64,000 nucleotides of DNA from Aporrectodea caliginosa (GCA_020284085.1 JACEVL010000468.1:441001-505000); one strand, 5' to 3'. Positions 44,956 through 57,054 are shown, counted from the stretch's first letter. A program made the numbers and translations. The notes: generated by a model not told the origin, from the letters alone.

Positions 44956-46250
44956 TGGTTAAATTCAGCCGGAACTAGCTGAATCCCAGATCTGGCACCT
45001 TAGATCTGAGATCCGCCACCTATAAACTATGAGATCCGCCACCCGAAGAGAGAACCCATCATCTAATTGTGCTTTTGCTACGCTACAGTAATCGACCATA
45101 AAAATATTATTCTTGTTTCATACATTTTAGGTCTGTGTGATTTCCTAATAGCGAGTAGCGAGTATTCGTCAGATAGGGTTTGGTTTTAGATTTGCCAAAT
45201 GTTTTAGATTCCACCACCTTTGGGTGAACAATTTAACCACTGATCACGGGCAACCATGCAGGCTCTTCAGCTTTGTTGCTCCCTGTTCTCAAAACCCGTA
45301 TGCTTTATCCGAAGCAGCTTGATCCATTCTGAGCGATTTTCCTCCATTGTATGGTATTCAATCTTCACCCGAATGAATGACTCAACCACCGGAATATCTT
45401 CGCTAACAACTTTTTCACAGTTTTCTTTATATCCAAGGACCCATTTATCGAAGGCGTCATCTCTGTTTTTGTATGCTATTGCGATTCCTGTAGGCCACCT
45501 TTCCATGGCCAAATTATTTCTGTTATAAGAATTCTTCTCGCATCTTACTTTCTCAATGTCCAGCATTCTAACTAATTCACAAAGGAAACTGGATTTTTTA
45601 AACTCTCTTATGTTTACGCCTTTTTGTTATTTCCCTGCTTCCTCACAGGATGTGTCAACAGGGTCAGCACAATTGTAGGCCTATAAGACAGAGATAATGA
45701 GGAAACATCGAATTGTCTGAGTCGTGACGATATTTCTGAAGTGGCGAAACGTTAATTTGGAATGAAAAACCTAAAGACCTAATTAAAGTGATATTGATAG
45801 ATTGAATTATGCGACCGATATATGGTACTGTTTGGCCAGCACCACATAAACGTAGAATCACTTCTGCCAGGTTGCCCATCTGGAGCCAACCGAGGACCCA
45901 GTCTCCCATACTGAACCCGTATTATAGCCCATAATTATGGGTTCCATCTAATGCCCATAGAAATGTTGGCAGGGACTGTTTGTACGACTCGGCATAATAT
46001 AGAATTTCAGCCTAAGCTTAATTAAAGCTCTTCAAATCTTTAGACCTGTTACGCAGCCACAAAGTCTCACAAGACTCACAAGGTCCACTGAGAGGTATTT
46101 AGTGGTCGTAAATGGATTATGAGTAATTTCTAGCTTTTAGCAGACAAAAAGTGGTATAAAATATATTGTCGCCGACCACCTTAAAAGTAGACAAACATTA
46201 GCAACATAATACAAAAACTTTACCGTCCAGAGACTCGATTACAGTCGACA
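44956..46250. other. Stretch with one unassigned ORF
   Basis: The only notable frame is minus 45267-45566, 99 codons (KVRCEKNSYNRNNLAMERWP ... VRVKIEYHTMEENRSEWIKL-type composition). It has balanced amino-acid use and no low complexity but no family I know, no clear splice sites and no conserved neighbour. It could be an exon of an unknown gene or chance. The remainder shows nothing. Confidence 0.25.
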
Positions 46251-46385
46251 TTGCAACAGTTGAGTCAGTACTGTCAGTTGTACAGCAACATCCATTTCAC
46301 TGGGGGGGGGGGGACTTACCCCTGGAACAAATTGGAAGCAGTCTGCTTCCATTCCCCCCTACGTAGTAGTCCCTCATTATTGCTG

Positions 46386-46388
<3 letters not shown>

Positions 46389-46431
<43 letters not shown>

Positions 46432-46435
46432 TTTT
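46389..46435. repeat. (ATT)n microsatellite (LINE tail)
   Basis: ATT run followed by T-rich sequence and the LINE end at 46436. Confidence 0.95.
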
Positions 46436-46568
46436 TTTTATGCCCGGAGGTATACAGGATCCATCAGGGACTTAGAGATTACTATATGATGTAATTTGTC
46501 TGGAGATGACCCTACTCGTCGGTGTCCTGGTTGGCGAAAGTGCCTCGGAACGTGATTGCGTTATAGCG

Positions 46569-46570
<2 letters not shown>
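46436..46570 (-). mobile_element. LINE C-terminus with (AAT)n tail
   Basis: The minus strand codes NAITFRGTFANQDTDE and a stop, followed by the same 3' end as 17200-17400 (GGTCATCTCCAGACAAATTA on the plus strand there). ATT arrays lie on both sides (46389-46435 and 46570-46630). Confidence 0.75.
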
Positions 46571-46628
<58 letters not shown>

Positions 46629-46632
46629 TTAT
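46570..46632. repeat. (ATT)n microsatellite
   Basis: ATT run with one TTT interruption. Confidence 0.93.
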
Positions 46633-47130
46633 CATCATTACAAGGCTGCTGCTCGATTGATTGCTCACCTTCCCAAATACTCCCATATATCATCTTTCAT
46701 GGTCAACCAACTGCATTGGCTTCCTCTCTCTGACCGCTTTCAGTTTAAAGTCCTTGCTTTGGACCTCAAATCCAAACTGGGACTTGCGGATCTCTGGACC
46801 GGTCTTGCTCCAAAATACCTCAGGGACGTCATTCGTCCTCCTCTTTCTGCATCTTCTCATCGGCCTCTCCGATCTCTGGACCGGTCTGACTTGTTTGTCC
46901 CACGAGCTATAGGACCACGATTGCTCAAACTCGATCCTTTGCCATCATTGGGCCCTCTTTATGGAATGCCCGTCCCTTCACTTTGCGTGAGACTTTCCTT
47001 TCTGGATCATTGTCTTCATCTCTCTCTCTCTCCTTAAAACCTATATCTTCTCTCGGGGTTCTCGCACTGGGAGCGCTACTGAATGGCCTCGGCTGTGAGC
47101 GGCGCTATATAAATTACTAATTACATTACA
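46633..47130 (+). mobile_element. L2/CR1-type LINE C-terminus and 3' end
   Basis: The plus strand codes AAARLIAHLPKYSHISSFMV, NQLHWLPLSDRFQFKVLALD and GLAPKYLRDVIRPPLSASSH, RSLDRSDLFVPRA. It ends GGGAGCGCTACTGAATGG and GCGGCGCTATATAAATTACT with an ATTACATTAC tail. A 24-base internal duplication around CTCTGGACCGGTCT (46794 and 46874) is visible. Confidence 0.88.
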
Positions 47131-47274
47131 TCACATTACATTATTATGATTATTATTATTATGACGACGACGATGATGATAACTGCTTTCAATATTTTTA
47201 TAAGGCGTTATTCAGTCGTGGGCTACTCGCTCTCCTGATTGTTCCAAACCGACGTGCAAAAACAGATAGTTTCC

Positions 47275-47635
47275 AATTTGAATCAATCAATCAATCAATT
47301 TTCGTTTATTCTTTCAAACACGATGACATAGACGCACCATGTTTAAAGGGCGACTGATCAAAATGCTCGTCTGATGCTGCGAATGTATCGGACTCTGTGA
47401 CATCCCAGTGGCTGATCCCACGCCACCGAGCAATGACCTCTGGACTGAGGTATAATGGTGACTCTTTCATACTATGAATTGTAATCATACTGCGGTCTGT
47501 CACTTTGAAATAATAAACGAAGGTTATTATTATTATTTTTATTCTGGTCAATCAATCAATCAATCAATATTCGTTTAATCATGAAACCAAGCTGTCACAG
47601 ACGCAACTTGTTATGATGACGGCATTGATCATGCC
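47275..47635 (-). mobile_element. Two LINE 3' ends with (ATTG)n tails
   Basis: Copies at 47281-47345 and 47546-47635, each starting on the plus strand with CAATCAATCAATCAAT then TTCGTTTA. The second matches 10305-10395 in inverse orientation. Confidence 0.6.
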
Positions 47636-47704
47636 ATGTCGTTGTTACCTTCCTGGTCCTTTGATGCAAGAGAGTCCGTGATTGCCTTTGCAGTCTACTA
47701 TGCC

Positions 47705-47812
47705 ACCACATTTACATTGTATTGTATCCATAAATTTATACAGCGCCTCTCGCAGTGTACACTAATCAGAGGAGCGTCCAGTGCGAGAGACCCATGTGTG
47801 TTAACAAGTGTT
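47705..47812 (-). mobile_element. L2/CR1-type LINE 3' end
   Basis: ATTGTATTGTATCCATAAATTTATACAGCGCCTCTC, then ATCAGAGGAGCGTCCAGTGCGAG: the family signature in minus sense. Confidence 0.6.
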
Positions 47813-47814
47813 TA

Positions 47815-48775
47815 TTTCACATAACGCAGTTTCCAGCCAGATGCCGGATGTTATTCTTATAATAGCACCTCTCCTGATATCCGTAATTCTACTGCTGTTA
47901 TGGGACGTGCATGAAGCCAGTCTCCAGAGTATGGCGATTGCACAGCTAACAATCTGGCTTTAATAGCAGAATCACTAACTCTTTCTGATAGGCATTGAAG
48001 TGCATGCCATTCTCTTTGTATGTGAGCCTTCTGCTCGATGGGAGGACTACATTCGATTCCGATGACCACAAACTAGAGGCCTCCTCTACCAATTGATCTG
48101 TGATTGTTACAGCGACATCGTGTAGCAGTCGGTCTTGAAGGTTTCGCGTGCCAGCATGTACTTTGTAGCGAAATAAATTGCTTACAAAGTCAATAATTTG
48201 TTAACTTAACTTGCATAACTAATTAATATAGGGCTTAGTATAAGCTAATCAATTAAAGTGGCGTCTAATTAATAGATGCGATGTAAAGTTTACTCAGTCA
48301 AGGTCGACGCAGCTAAACTTACTATTTTAAATAATAGCAGTACACAGCAGCTGATGCCGAAAAGGCGGAAGTTGCCAGTATAACGGTACTACGAATGCCC
48401 AGACCACCGGTTCTAACAGTTAGTGATGCCTGGATTCATTTATCGTTGCTCACGTGGACATTGTGAAGGCTACACATTGTCAAGTACACAGTCGTGTTCT
48501 CAAGACTTCGACGAAGTCACACAGAAGTCCTTCGTTGAAGAAGCAGAGACTGATGTTCATAATTGCAGTATGCTTAAGCTGCTCTTCAGCAGGGTGAATG
48601 AGTCGTGTGGGTGTAGCGTATCAAGCTTTGTGATGTCTTTCTCCAAATCTTGAATCTTTTTTGAATGGATTTATCGACAGCCCTACCTAGTACCAGCGGT
48701 GCTCAACTCTTCAACGGACAACGGCCGCATTTGCAAACTCGGTTAAGGCCTGATTCTTATGTTTGAACTTGAACT
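47815..48775. other. Non-coding stretch, no gene assigned
   Basis: The ORFs at 47857-48069 minus and 48423-48653 plus are short and unrecognised. No repeat ends seen. Confidence 0.3.
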
Positions 48776-48779
48776 TTGA

Positions 48780-49280
48780 AGACATCCTATAGCACATAAT
48801 GTCTCCGGCGCGTGCACAGAATGATCAAACAGGGCACAGCAGCAGAGCCATGGACATAAGGCTAAGTACCATCGGCATATTGATGCAAGGCAACCAATTT
48901 TTCGTGGAGGATACTATCCAGATAAGCATTTAACATTTATAGAATGTAAAGAAGGGGCCTTAGACAGAACCCTGAAGAAGACCAAAGAGTATAGGTGACC
49001 AGGCAGAACGCTTGGGCCAAAGAATAACCGCCTGTATGCGAGCCGAGAAGAAAGAACAGATCCATCTAAGCGGAAGTCCCGAGATATGAAAGAGCGTTTC
49101 CAGACGCTGCAGAAGAATAGAGTGATCTACAGTGTCACAAGCAGAAAGAGCAAGAAGTGTCACATGGCTGTGGACGTGTGGTCAAAGGCCTTAAACACGT
49201 CAGTGTGCATAGTAAGTGTCTCCGTAGAATGGAAGCTGCGGAAACTGAAACCCGATTGGCGAGGAGGTAATAGGGAGTTA
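48780..49280 (-). mobile_element. LINE RT relic
   Basis: The minus strand gives LLALSACDTVDHSILLQRLE, SGLPLRWICSFFSARIQAVI and FGLLQGSV, then about 48890 LHQYADGT, a decayed RT catalytic motif. Several frames and stops. Confidence 0.75.
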
Positions 49281-49599
49281 CATTTCAAAAAAGGGCTTTT
49301 TTCCAACTATAGCGTCACAAACAATAAGCTTATATTTAACTTAAATAATTTAAGCATTTGAACTTAATTGAGACTCATGCGGCGTGTGATGCCATTATTA
49401 TTGTTTCTTATTTATAATGGGATTTTTTGGGCCCTAAATTTCTGCAGAATCGCCGGGGCCCTACACGGTTGCGTATTCAGAGTATGCCTATAGGAACGGG
49501 CCTGTATAGGCTGCACGAATTCCCACTCTCCCTGTCGATGAGCGATGCCCAGTAATGCATCTCCCTGTCTCAAAATTCACCGTGCATCCTTCGTAGTTG

Positions 49600-49900
49600 G
49601 TGAACTCAGCCTGAACGCGGTCTTGAGCATTTTATGTTCGCTGAAAACGTCGCACAATAATTCATCTAACACTTCGGCGCTTAAGGTCTCGGCATTCGCG
49701 ATCGAACCTTGGGGCAAGCGTCTTCCGACGAACTCTCACAGACCGCAGGGGGAGCAGGTCATCCATCAAGTCGCGCGCCGTGGTTTTATAGATGGCCACA
49801 AAGCTGCTCTGTAGAGCGGTTGGCCAAGCCTGAGAGGTCTCCACAGAGGGGACCATTTTGTATGCCAACTCGGATACAGCTCCATCCAGATTGTTCCAGT
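49600..49900 (-). mobile_element. LINE linker-region relic
   Basis: The minus strand gives TALQSSFVAIYKTTARDLMD, DLLPLRSVRVRRKTLAPRFD and RECRDLKRRSVR, matching the segment between endonuclease and RT in 39274-41340 (LIDTSLPLRSVQSRYRPSSP, WFDAECRKLRRQSRR). Confidence 0.75.
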
Positions 49901-50279
49901 CGCGTACGTATGCGCCCAGAGCATAAACGGGCTAAGTGTGAAGACGGGGAAGTGTAGACCTGAGGAGGCTTTGGAATGAGAGGAGGTTATTAGCATCATC
50001 ATCACCACACCGCCACCACCCCCATCATCACCATCAGCAGCAGCAGCAACAACTACAACGACAAAAACGACATCACTGTCATCATCGTATTAAATGACCT
50101 TTACGGGTTAAACCAAGAAGATTATGCTCATCTTATAATTATTTGTGTTGAAGAGAATTAGAAATTTAAAATCAGCAATCGTCATAATCTCCGTACTTCT
50201 CTGCCTAACCGTCTCTTGCAGCTTTCTTAGTTTTGCAGCAGTGTAAAATCCGAAAGATCATGCATTGAACTCGAGTCAT

Positions 50280-50680
50280 TGTAATTGTAACTGCAACTGT
50301 AATCTGACAGTGCAGCATCCGCCGAGCCGTCAGCAAAGGCCTGGGTATCTTTCACATGCTGATGGACAGCAACACCCATAGGAAGGAGAATCCGTACCAG
50401 GTCGACAGTGCACAGAATGTTTAGAAGAGGGACCAGAACAGAACCTTGAGGAAGGCTATAAGGAACAGAGGATCAGATGGAGCGTGTGGGTCCAAAGACA
50501 ACAGAGTGAGAGCAGTCCGAGAGGAAGGACTGAAGCCAAAGAAGTGCAATGTCGGTAATTATTCAAAAAGATTTCTCCAGAATCCAGGTGTTCTGAAAGG
50601 ATAGATCCGATAGAGTGATCCACAGCATCAAAATCAGCGTTTACATTATAGCGAGCAAGAAGGGCAACCTATTTACGGTC
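50280..50680 (-). mobile_element. LINE RT relic
   Basis: The minus strand gives VPYSLPQGSVLVPLLNILCT and VAVHQHVKDTQAFADGSADA, the RT blocks around FADD, here FADG. Decayed. Confidence 0.65.
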
Positions 50681-50689
50681 GAAGGATTG

Positions 50690-51370
50690 TCCATCCTGCG
50701 CAACCTTCCACGGGTCTATTGTATACTCTGTAGCCATGGCATTCGTCAACAAAATTATTTGGCAGATGGGGCTTTGCTTAGAATTAACATCGATTGATAC
50801 TCGTGTATTATTATTATAACGGCGCTGTAACAGTTTCTCGATTAGATTTCCCCGACTGCCCGCTCCAAGCGACGACCTTCTATTTGTGATAGAGACTTGG
50901 AATCACCAAGTAATTCTTCTGCACTCGATCGACATCGCTGAACTAATCAAAGTTGTAGCTTTGTGAAGAAGTAAAAGAATGTATGAAATTGTACAGTTAC
51001 TGTTAATAAAGTTAAAAGTTGTTCATAGATGCGCAGTACAGATCGTTTCTAGTTTAGGTCATAGATCGACTTTTCCACCTCTGAATTCGTGGTCTATAAT
51101 AATTATGTTTGTCGCCTGATATTCTACGAACAAAAACCTTTTTGTTTTAAGTTCTGTCGTAGAAAAACAGAAACTGACTATAGCTTTCACTATTCTTCGC
51201 AACCCAGATTCAGTTGAGCGATTTCGAGTCAAAGACAATGACTTGATGATTCCAAGTATTCATCACAAACAGAAGGTCGTAAGCTCGAAACTGCAGCCAG
51301 ATGAAACGAGCCATCCATCCTCTGCTATCTCTTGCTTTCGCTGGTCAGGTGGTTGATGTCCGTTGTGACT
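50690..51370. other. Non-coding stretch, nothing seen
   Basis: No exon or repeat boundary recognised. Confidence 0.35.
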
Positions 51371-51377
51371 ATAGGTA

Positions 51378-52379
51378 GGGTGGGGGAAGATGGACATCTT
51401 AAGCACTGTTCGATCAATATAATGACAATAATTATCAACTTTTAAACACGCTTTTAAACATTGTTTGAAAGTCAAGTATTACAGTATTGTTAAGCAGCAG
51501 TAAACAATCTTCTCTGATTGAACGTATTTCTGTCATATACATTCAAGTATGACCCCCTCAGGTGTCCATCTTGTACTGCGAACGGGGGTAAATTGGACAT
51601 CATGTAGGGGTAAGATGGACCTGCAGATCTACAGTCCTACATTTAGACCTACTTAAAATTTCGTCTTTCTTTTCTTTGACTTATCTTCAGAAAGCACAAC
51701 TCCGCATGGAATCGTTCAGAGATTGAGCCATGTGCATAAAACAAGGTATATTTAACCAACCATATCCTAAAGTACCGTACGTAACACTTTCCTGGGGTAA
51801 GATGGACACCAATTCTTCTGTTTCTAACAAATTGTGAACTGTACACAGCAGTATGCAATATGAACTGCCAAAACGAAACGAGGGGCCTAATTACAGTTAA
51901 TATAAATAAGAATCTTTTGAGTAATCTGTTGTGAAATATAAATTGGGTGATGAACTTTCGTGTAGGGGTAAGATGGACAGACACCCCACCCTTCGGTGTC
52001 ACTGGCAGTGACACCATATGTGACCAAGAAGTGTCTGTTTTAATGCGCTAAATAACAAGTCGATATACAAATCTAATAAATAAAATACTAGTCATAGCCT
52101 CTGAATAATTACCGCCTGCACAATTCCCTTAGCCGTTTAACTCAGGTTCTTATTTAATTTAGTCAAAACACACCCTTCCTCCTACAGATGGCGATCATCG
52201 ATAGGCCACGCCTCCATTAGTAGGCTGGTACCAGACTTTGCATGTTTAAACGACGCGTCGATAAAATTAATGCTGTCCATCTTACCCCAGTTATGGGGTG
52301 AGATGGACATTAGAAATGAATGTTTTGTTGAGTTTTCCGTCGAGTGTCCATCTGACCCCGGCATCCATCTTCCCCGATG
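51378..52379. mobile_element. TA-flanked DNA element with GGGGTAAGATGGACA repeats
   Basis: Inverted ends GGGTGGGGGAAGATGGACATC and, opposite strand, CATCGGGGAAGATGGATGCC, each next to TA (51376-51377, 52380-52381). The motif GGGGTAAGATGGAC or close variants recurs in both orientations at about 51588, 51607, 51795, 51966, 52275, 52294 and 52345. No transposase seen. Same style as 5561-6811 with a different motif. Length about 1.0 kb. Confidence 0.7.
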
Positions 52380-52399
52380 TAGGCTGACATTAAAGCTGT

Positions 52400-52960
52400 A
52401 GATCCCCAGATGAACTGATTGCTTTGCCAATTGCTATTCCTTTGCACCAAAAACGTCGCGATCTTTAGCTAATGGCAGCTTAACCGGAAAGCCGATGTTG
52501 CTCTACCATCTCAACGATGCAGTCAGTTGAATCTGCTGCTGTGGATAAGGTCGTGCAGAATGGCAACACTGCTCATGTGAATGTCCTTCAACCTGCGGAA
52601 GTAATGACTTCTATATTTACAATATGCAGTAAACTTTAATGGGCATGCCTTTTATCCAAAATGCTCTTACATGGCATGGCATTTTAGATAAGTCTTCGTA
52701 CAGCGCCTGTATGAAGTACTAAAAGGCGCTATAGTAGGCCAATTACCCAAAAAGAATATTTCGGTTTTTCTTGTATTTGGAAAATATTTTACGATGTAGT
52801 TTTGATGTTGGTCAGCCTCCAAGAATTTAAGAATGACGTAGGCCTTTTTCCCAGGAACAAACGAAGCCATCTAGGGGTGGCACATTCCACAGGCAGCGAA
52901 AATTCGACATTAAAACTTGAATATCAAGTTTAATTTAATCTAAAATACTTCGAGAAACTC
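52400..52960. other. Non-coding stretch, nothing seen
   Basis: A possible short repeat GGCGCTATAGTAGGCC at 52726; otherwise unremarkable. Confidence 0.3.
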
Positions 52961-52966
52961 TCTCTC

Positions 52967-53022
<56 letters not shown>
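52967..53022. repeat. (TA)n microsatellite
   Basis: TA run with one AC interruption, 56 bases. Confidence 0.96.
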
Positions 53023-53024
<2 letters not shown>

Positions 53025-53029
53025 TAGCC

Positions 53030-53590
53030 AAGTCACAGTTTTATATCTAAATCTGACACAAGGGAAAAATTTTGCAAAGAACCGATTTCTGACCAATTTT
53101 ATGCCAAATTGACTTATTTCAGTGCATGTCACCCAAACTAAATTGTTCCAACTTTGTGACCAACATCTGACTTCTTCTATGAATAGCCAACAATCTGAAG
53201 AGAACTCCAATCAAGTGCTGCGACAAAATATAAGACATTTTGTGGACTGCAAGATGACGTCCGTCTATCTAGGCCTACTTGTATGCTTCTCTGACCAAAT
53301 GCTTCTCAGACCTCGCTGAATCCAGCCTGCCTCTTTCAAAAGTCCTCAGTCCGCGTTCTTCCACTATCTGTGTTCTCTTCAATCTTCATCCATTTCTGTG
53401 GCCTTTCACTATCTGTGTGTGTCTCTGTCTTTCTATCTGAGCGCTATAGCTGTGCAATAAATCTAAGAAAAATTAGAAAAATTGGTCTTTTTCAAGCAGT
53501 GAGTGAAAGAGAAGAAAATCCTTCTGGAGACTCCTGAGAGTTCTTCGGAGAGTTCTTCTTCACCCTTAGTCAAGTCGAGAAATCCAACAA
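53030..53590. other. Non-coding stretch, nothing seen
   Basis: AT-rich with pyrimidine-rich patches at 53340-53440. No gene recognised. Confidence 0.3.
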
Positions 53591-53597
53591 CACCTTT

Positions 53598-53811
53598 ATG
53601 TAAGTAAGTAAGTAAGTAAGTAGTTTATTCACCACAAAATAAAGCAAAATGACAATACACAAATTTTACAAACCGAGTGGTGGGCTACCGGTGAAGTCAC
53701 ATAGGACTCATCTCGCCGGTCACCCTTATGCTCGGTTACCACGATGTATGCGGTGGTTCATGGGGTAGCGGAACGTGTGTCATCGTCCACCAATGATCGA
53801 GGGACTGTGTT
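53598..53811 (-). mobile_element. LINE 3' end with (CTTA)n tail
   Basis: On the plus strand TAAGTAAGTAAGTAAGTAAG, then TTTATTCACCAC, comparable with 9469-9500. The hAT element at 53820 interrupts this sequence, which resumes at 55982 with GGACGGAGGCGAACGAG. Confidence 0.55.
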
Positions 53812-53948
53812 GGACGGAGCAGGCTTGGACTGGGCCGCCGGGACACCGGGAGATTCCCGGTGGGCCGGCCGCCCAGAAAAGAAAAAATGATCCAAAAAAA
53901 TAATGATATTTTGGTTCTACATCTTATTTCTAATGTTATAATTTAGAA

Positions 53949-54456
53949 GGTAAAGTCGTAGTTTACGTTGCTAAATTAGTCTAATGTCTTCAATGCCGTA
54001 CTTGACGTTGGCAAGTAAGAAGTTTACCTAGGCCTATGTGCATGTTAACTATCATCAATCCACCTTCCATTTCATTAAGAAATGTTTTCATCAATCCAAC
54101 TTCTATTTAATTTGAAAAAATTGCTTTTATCAATCCAACTTCTATTTCATGAAAGAAATATTTTTCATCAATGGAACTTTTATTTAAGCAAAGATATATT
54201 CTCATGGATCCAGCTTCTAATTACGGAAACAATTATTTTCATCAATCCAGTTTCAATTGAATCCAAAACTTAATTTCATCCATCCAGCTTCTATTTACGG
54301 GAAAAATTATTTCGATCGATCCAACTTCTATTTTGAACACAGGAACGTTTTCATCAATCCCACTTCCATTTAGGGAAACAATTTCTTTCATCAATCCAGC
54401 TTCCATTTTACAGTGACAACATCAAATAATTTAGCAACGTAAACTACGACTTTACC
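53949..54456. mobile_element. Nested element with perfect 30-bp inverted repeats
   Basis: GGTAAAGTCGTAGTTTACGT (start of the 30-base repeat, 53949-53978) is repeated exactly, inverted, at 54427-54456. The flanks are ATTTAGAA and ATTTATAA, 7 of 8 matching, a possible target duplication. The interior from about 54050 to 54418 is a minisatellite. It sits inside the hAT relic, so it arrived later. Confidence 0.88.
54050..54418. repeat. 37-38-bp minisatellite (about ten units)
   Basis: Units start CATCAATCCA.CTTCTATTT followed by a variable A-rich part and TTTT. Divergence between units is considerable. It is wholly inside the nested element. Confidence 0.88.
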
Positions 54457-54629
54457 ATTTATAACTTGTGAAATATTGGCAGAGAATTGTTGTTAATGAT
54501 GTTTGGTAGGCCTACAGAGAAAAGTCTTCTGGAAGCTTTGACAAGTTTGAATTTATTTTGACAGCGCATTGGTTTTTGAGAGAGTTTGAAACTTTGAACA
54601 CAAAACTTCATTATCTCAATATAGGCCTA

Positions 54630-54865
54630 AACAAACGGCAACGACAAAATTGGACATCCTACTAGCCTATGAGATGGTTCAAGATACTATAAATGAATTA
54701 TGCCAAATACAACGAAATTTTGGTCTCAATTTTGAAGCAGCTTCACATTTTTCAGAACTTGCTAGCAGGGAACTAGCTAAAAAAAGTCTCGACACTAATG
54801 TTGAGACTGCTTTCAAACAGAAAAGAATTGAATCAAGAAAGAAATTGCCAGAAGAAACTGCTTAA
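54630..54865 (+). pseudogene. hAT transposase fragment, middle
   Basis: The plus strand codes KLDILLAYEMVQDTINELCQ, then GLNFEAASHFSELASRELAK. This resembles the region of the ZMYM1-like hAT transposases that precedes the last DDE residue. Stops follow at 54864. Confidence 0.6.
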
Positions 54866-55373
54866 GACCACCCAATTGAAAATACGAAAGAAAATTTCGA
54901 GTAAATGTTCACAATAAAATATTATGGTAATGGATCAAGTTATTAGTAGTATGAAACCGTGATTCAATGAGCATGGTAGTCTTAATTCTGATTTGTCTTT
55001 TTTGGATCCAAGCAATTTTGCAGAAATTTCGATACTGGATTACAGCACCTTAGTGAGTTGCTCAGAAGAGTTTAATTACAGTGCCATCGGTTGATGCCTT
55101 GTGCATTAGACACCGGCGCAATAGAAGTTGCTAATTACATTACAAGAGAGCAGCTGCAAACGGAATTATTGGTCTTAGCAAGAAAATGGGAAAGTTTCAA
55201 AACTACTCGAAGATTATAGGCTAATTTGCTATTTTACACTGAAATAACAGACATAGATAGCGAAACAGCCCCAATAGCAGAAAACAGCAAAAGTAACAGA
55301 AATAAGTGCAAATCTTGCAGAAAATGCATTATTTGCTGTTACCACGTTCTCCTTAAGTTCAGTTTGCATAGTC

Positions 55374-55612
55374 TTGCTTATTGAATTTTTGGCATACAAA
55401 TTCGTGCTGACATTATCCTCATCACAATCATTTTCGAAATTGAAATACATTTTGGACAGATTACGAAATTCTTTTAGTCGGTCAAGTTTAGAGTCTTTCA
55501 TGCTGATGGCTTGTGAAAAGGAACTTGTTCTCAGAATTAATAATGATGACATCGTTGAATTTTTGGCGTCAACTAGACTAAGTGATGCGTTGAAGAAACT
55601 GCTATACTAGTG
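55374..55612 (+). pseudogene. hAT transposase C-terminal dimerisation domain fragment
   Basis: The plus strand codes SFSKLKYILDRLRNSFSRSS, LESFMLMACEKELVLRINND and DIVEFLAS. This matches the hATC pattern SKLK.IK.RLRS.M...RL..L.....EK.....I..DDVID.FA. It places the element in the hAT superfamily independently of its ends. Confidence 0.8.
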
Positions 55613-55989
55613 CTTGTTATACTGTGACGTTGTGTCTACTTATTCAATCATGATGTTAAGATTTTGAAATAAACTAAACAGTTCTCAGCGCACTACAGAA
55701 TTGAACAGTTTGTTCCAAACATAATTAAGAATTTACGGCAAATCAGAAATTAAAAAGCATGTGTTTATGCGTTAATATTTTCATTTTAAAATATTTATGC
55801 CATTTGGCCCATTAATAACTAAAAATGTTCTTAATTTTATGCTAAATGTTACAAGAAGCATCTGCGGGTGGGGCACCACACGGACCCCCTTATCGGTTAA
55901 TCCTGAAGGTTTTCGCGCCTTCGGCGCTCGATAATGTGGGCCGCCCATGACCAAATTTCCCGGGCCGCTTCTGCAACCCTGGGACGGAG

Positions 55990-56290
55990 GCGAACGAGTG
56001 CTGCAAACGCTACCGCTCGTCGTCGCTCCACACTATCAGCGCAGCTTACTGGTCCAGACACTCCGAACATGATTCCAATCTGTCAACTATGGAGAGTAAT
56101 AGGCTATTTGATTGGGCTGCATCTGTGTGTGGGGAGGAGGGGCGCAGGCCATTGGTGATTCTTCTTGATTTCTATGCATTGTTTTGCTCTTTAAAGACTT
56201 TTCTCTTAATGACTTTCGGCATCGTAATGATAGATTGGTGCTGACAGAGCTTTTGTGAGGTACTGAACAGGCGCTACATGAAGTGTTCAG
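55990..56290 (+). mobile_element. Probable LINE 3' region
   Basis: CACTATCAGCGCAGCTTACTGGTCCAGACACTCCGAACAT resembles 21060-21110. The end has AGGTACTGAACAGGCGCTACATGAAGTG, like the LINE termini in this window. Weak. Confidence 0.35.
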
Positions 56291-56299
56291 ATGCATCCA

Positions 56300-57030
56300 T
56301 GCTTATCCACACCTTGTTCTTGAGATGCTATCATCATCATCATCTCCATGCTATCCTTAGCTGGACCATTTTTCCGATCGGTTGCAGATTGTGATTGGAG
56401 ACGGTGGGCAAGACCTCTGAAAGAGAAAGAAAGGCGTCTGATCAATGACGATAGTTAAGTCAGTGGGAAGAGAGATTTGCTCCTCCGACCTCGTCCTACA
56501 AATAGCACACAACTCCCTTGTCCTCCTCCAGTCTCCTTATCGTTCCAGCTGATCTGGTGCATCTGTATAGAAAAAAAATCGACTCACATCAACAAAGCAA
56601 TGATCTCCGTCGTAAATCCCGTTCGAAGGCCGACTGGTGGTGGCTGATCGCCGTCGCCACTCCTTCGCAGCCGACAAAGGAATCGACTGACACTCACTGA
56701 CTCAAGGATCTTGAGAAGCAACAGCTGTAACAGGTCGTTGCCTGCATCCATCGTTAGACTCTCCAGCTCACTTAACGCTCCACAACAACCTTATTTGTAA
56801 TCTTATGCAGACCACTACAGAGACATACACACATACAGGCATATAGATAGACGAACGGATAGACCGACAGACAGATAGATATAGAGACAGACAGACATAT
56901 TATGTGCAGAAGGATAGACTTGAATACAGACATACAGATTTTTGCTGCAATCAAAAAGACAAACAGAAAGACAAACGGACAGACGAAGAGATGGAGACTT
57001 ACAGCCTGTCACATCTACACGTACTGATAT
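56300..57030. other. Non-coding stretch, nothing assigned
   Basis: AGACAGATAGA-like simple sequence at 56815-56965; no gene. Confidence 0.35.
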
Positions 57031-57054
57031 ATGCAGAGTATATCTGCATAGACA

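Larger units (their letters stand above)
53820..55981 (+). mobile_element. hAT transposon relic, 2162 bp
   Basis: Left end CAGGCTTGGACTGGGCCGCC, right end on the opposite strand CAGGGTTGCAGAAGCGGCCC. A perfect 8-bp duplication GGACGGAG lies at 53812-53819 and 55982-55989. The interior holds hAT transposase remnants (54630-54865 and 55374-55610) and a nested inverted-repeat element (53949-54456). An ORF of usual length is gone, so it is non-autonomous now. Confidence 0.92.
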
